A stretch of DNA of 64,000 nucleotides from Sphingosinicella sp. CPCC 101087 (lineage in GTDB: Bacteria; Pseudomonadota; Alphaproteobacteria; Sphingomonadales; Sphingomonadaceae), in contig NZ_SBFF01000007.1 in assembly GCF_004151485.1 (NCBI RefSeq), positions 62,001 through 126,000 on the forward strand, given 5' to 3'. Positions 63,023 through 64,000 of this stretch are shown here, one piece after another; the first letter of the stretch is position 1, and every line of letters starts with the position of its first letter. The notes under the pieces were generated by a model that did no database searches, had not been told where the DNA came from, and saw only the letters and a program-made list of their open reading frames with translations. A program made the translations under genes and the position numbers.

Positions 63023-64000
63023 TCAGGATCCGGCGCCGGCGGGGCTTACCGGCGCCAGCCCGTAGCGCTCGAACTCCCACTCGATCGCCGAATTGAGCCG
63101 GCGCGCGCGTGCAAGATCCCGGCCGCCCGCCGCAGCCTCGCTGCCACGGATTCGCGCCACGGCGCGCCCGTAGAGAGCGAACGAATTGACGGGAACTATG
63201 CCGAGAGCCCGGTCGAACTCGCGAGCGGCATCGCTCCATCGCTGCAGTCGCAGATAGACAAGTCCTCTCGCGATCATCGCCTCGTCATGCTCGGGATCAG
63301 CTTCCCGCGCGGCATTGCAGTCGCTAAGCGCCCGCTCGAGGTTGGTATCGGCTTCCGCGAGCAGCCAGCAGCGCGCAAGCTGGGCTCGGTAGTTGCCGGG
63401 ATAGCGTCTCAGCCGCGCTTCGATCTGCGCCAGCGCCTCGTCATAGCGGCCGGACTTTACCAGCAGGCGCATCCGCAGCTGGTCGGTCGGCGTGTCCTCA
63501 GGCGCCAGCGTCCGTTCGACTCCCCTTGCCACCGCTGCCTCGTAGAGCTGAAGGGCGTTCCGATAGGCGTCCAGCGCTTCGGCGGGCCGCTGCAGCCGGG
63601 CAAGAAGGTCGCCTCGTTGCGCGGCGATGAAGAAGTTTGTCGGGTCTGCGGCTTGGGCGGCATCCATGGCGGCAGCTGCTTCGTCGAAACTTTCCAGGCT
63701 GACCAGCAAGGCGGCGCGTTGGATGTGCCCGAAGGCATTTCCCGGTTCGACGGCGACGACCCGGTCCGCATCCGCCAGGGCTTCATCCTCGCGATCGACC
63801 ATCTGGTAGGCCCAGGAACGAAGCCCGAGCGTCGTGCTGTTGTCCGGGTCGAGCTCGAGTGATCGCGTCAGCGCGCTGATCGCATCTTCGGGCCGTTCCT
63901 GATTGAGATGCAGGAGGCCGTAGCCCTGATGAACGACGAAATCCTCGGGATCTCGGCGCATCGCCTGTGCGAGTGCGGCCCGCGCCTCATCGAGGCGTTG
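63023..64000 (-). CDS. Tetratricopeptide-repeat protein (5' end outside window)
   Basis: The minus-strand frame is open from the right edge to TGA at 63023-63025; 325 residues are visible and the N-terminus lies beyond 64000. Repeated TPR-like units are seen: LALDPDNSTT-type turns such as ALTRSLELDPDNSTTLGLRS, LADADRVVAVEPGNAFGHIQ and FDRALGIVPVNSFALYGRA. Each has a conserved P and hydrophobic spacing of about 34 residues. Such proteins act as assembly or interaction scaffolds. The family and function are not identifiable. It is convergent with clpX. Confidence 0.88.
   Translation of the reverse strand, partial: QRLDEARAALAQAMRRDPEDFVVHQGYGLLHLNQERPEDAISALTRSLELDPDNSTTLGLRSWAYQMVDREDEALADADRVVAVEPGNAFGHIQRAALLVSLESFDEAAAAMDAAQAADPTNFFIAAQRGDLLARLQRPAEALDAYRNALQLYEAAVARGVERTLAPEDTPTDQLRMRLLVKSGRYDEALAQIEARLRRYPGNYRAQLARCWLLAEADTNLERALSDCNAAREADPEHDEAMIARGLVYLRLQRWSDAAREFDRALGIVPVNSFALYGRAVARIRGSEAAAGGRDLARARRLNSAIEWEFERYGLAPVSPAGAGS

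Overview
The window looks like a chromosomal segment of a high-GC alphaproteobacterium, most likely a sphingomonad (order Sphingomonadales). This rests on protein sequence character (NuoI, short ProS, DnaE, ClpP/ClpX, LexA), an alphaproteobacterial GTTC-N7-GTTC SOS operator, a perfect CtrA-type TTAA-N7-TTAAC box, and EcfG-type GGAAC-N16-GTT promoters. Coding density is high, with many 1-8 nt gene overlaps and frequent GTG/TTG starts. No insertion sequence, prophage, CRISPR array or rRNA is visible. The one tRNA found is tRNA-Leu(UAG).

Layout. 1-8032: the end of the complex I (nuo) operon, nuoH(partial)-I-J-K-L-M-N, followed by birA, whose conserved N-terminus starts at the nuoN stop codon without a standard start codon. 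8110-15440: a lipoprotein, then a divergent cluster: a two-TM coiled-coil protein (minus strand), a degenerate Hpt-like protein, a nucleotidyltransferase-like/CDP-alcohol-phosphatidyltransferase-like fusion lacking catalytic Asp residues, a DUF2336 protein behind a perfect CtrA box, and a PAS/HATPase kinase-like protein lacking its phospho-acceptor His. 15529-23221: DUF3137, fructokinase-like ROK kinase and mannose-6-P isomerase; then gltX-gltA (minus) divergent from comEC. 23377-31197: small zinc-ribbon, VOC protein, lexA with a multi-site operator, trpG, a PpiD-like foldase, tpiA, secG and pyrG. 31416-33017: DUF3833, a small protein behind an EcfG-like promoter, and a LuxR-type regulator. 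33784-40249: an archaic (Csu-like) chaperone-usher pilus operon with spore-coat-U-type pilins and a long hairpin between major pilin and chaperone. 40250-47798: a highly structured intergenic stretch (possible RNA), then proS, lolC/E, lolD and dnaE. 47884-54322: an acyl-CoA synthetase, a translationally coupled three-gene operon (GNAT/FemAB-like, JmjC-like cupin, polysaccharide deacetylase) and a convergent M28 peptidase. 54486-64000: an EcfG-promoted zinc-ribbon protein, tRNA-Leu, tig, a glycosyltransferase, a TonB-dependent receptor, clpP (with an RpoH-like promoter), clpX and a TPR protein running off the edge.

Functionally this is mostly housekeeping: respiration, proteostasis (tig, ppiD, clpP, clpX), central carbon, translation, DNA replication and SOS. 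Three accessory units are embedded in it: the pilus operon, the GNAT-cupin-deacetylase operon (probably surface glycan or lipid modification), and the CtrA-box-associated cluster of pseudo-phosphorelay proteins. The last is the best candidate for an uncharacterised cell-cycle or polarity module.
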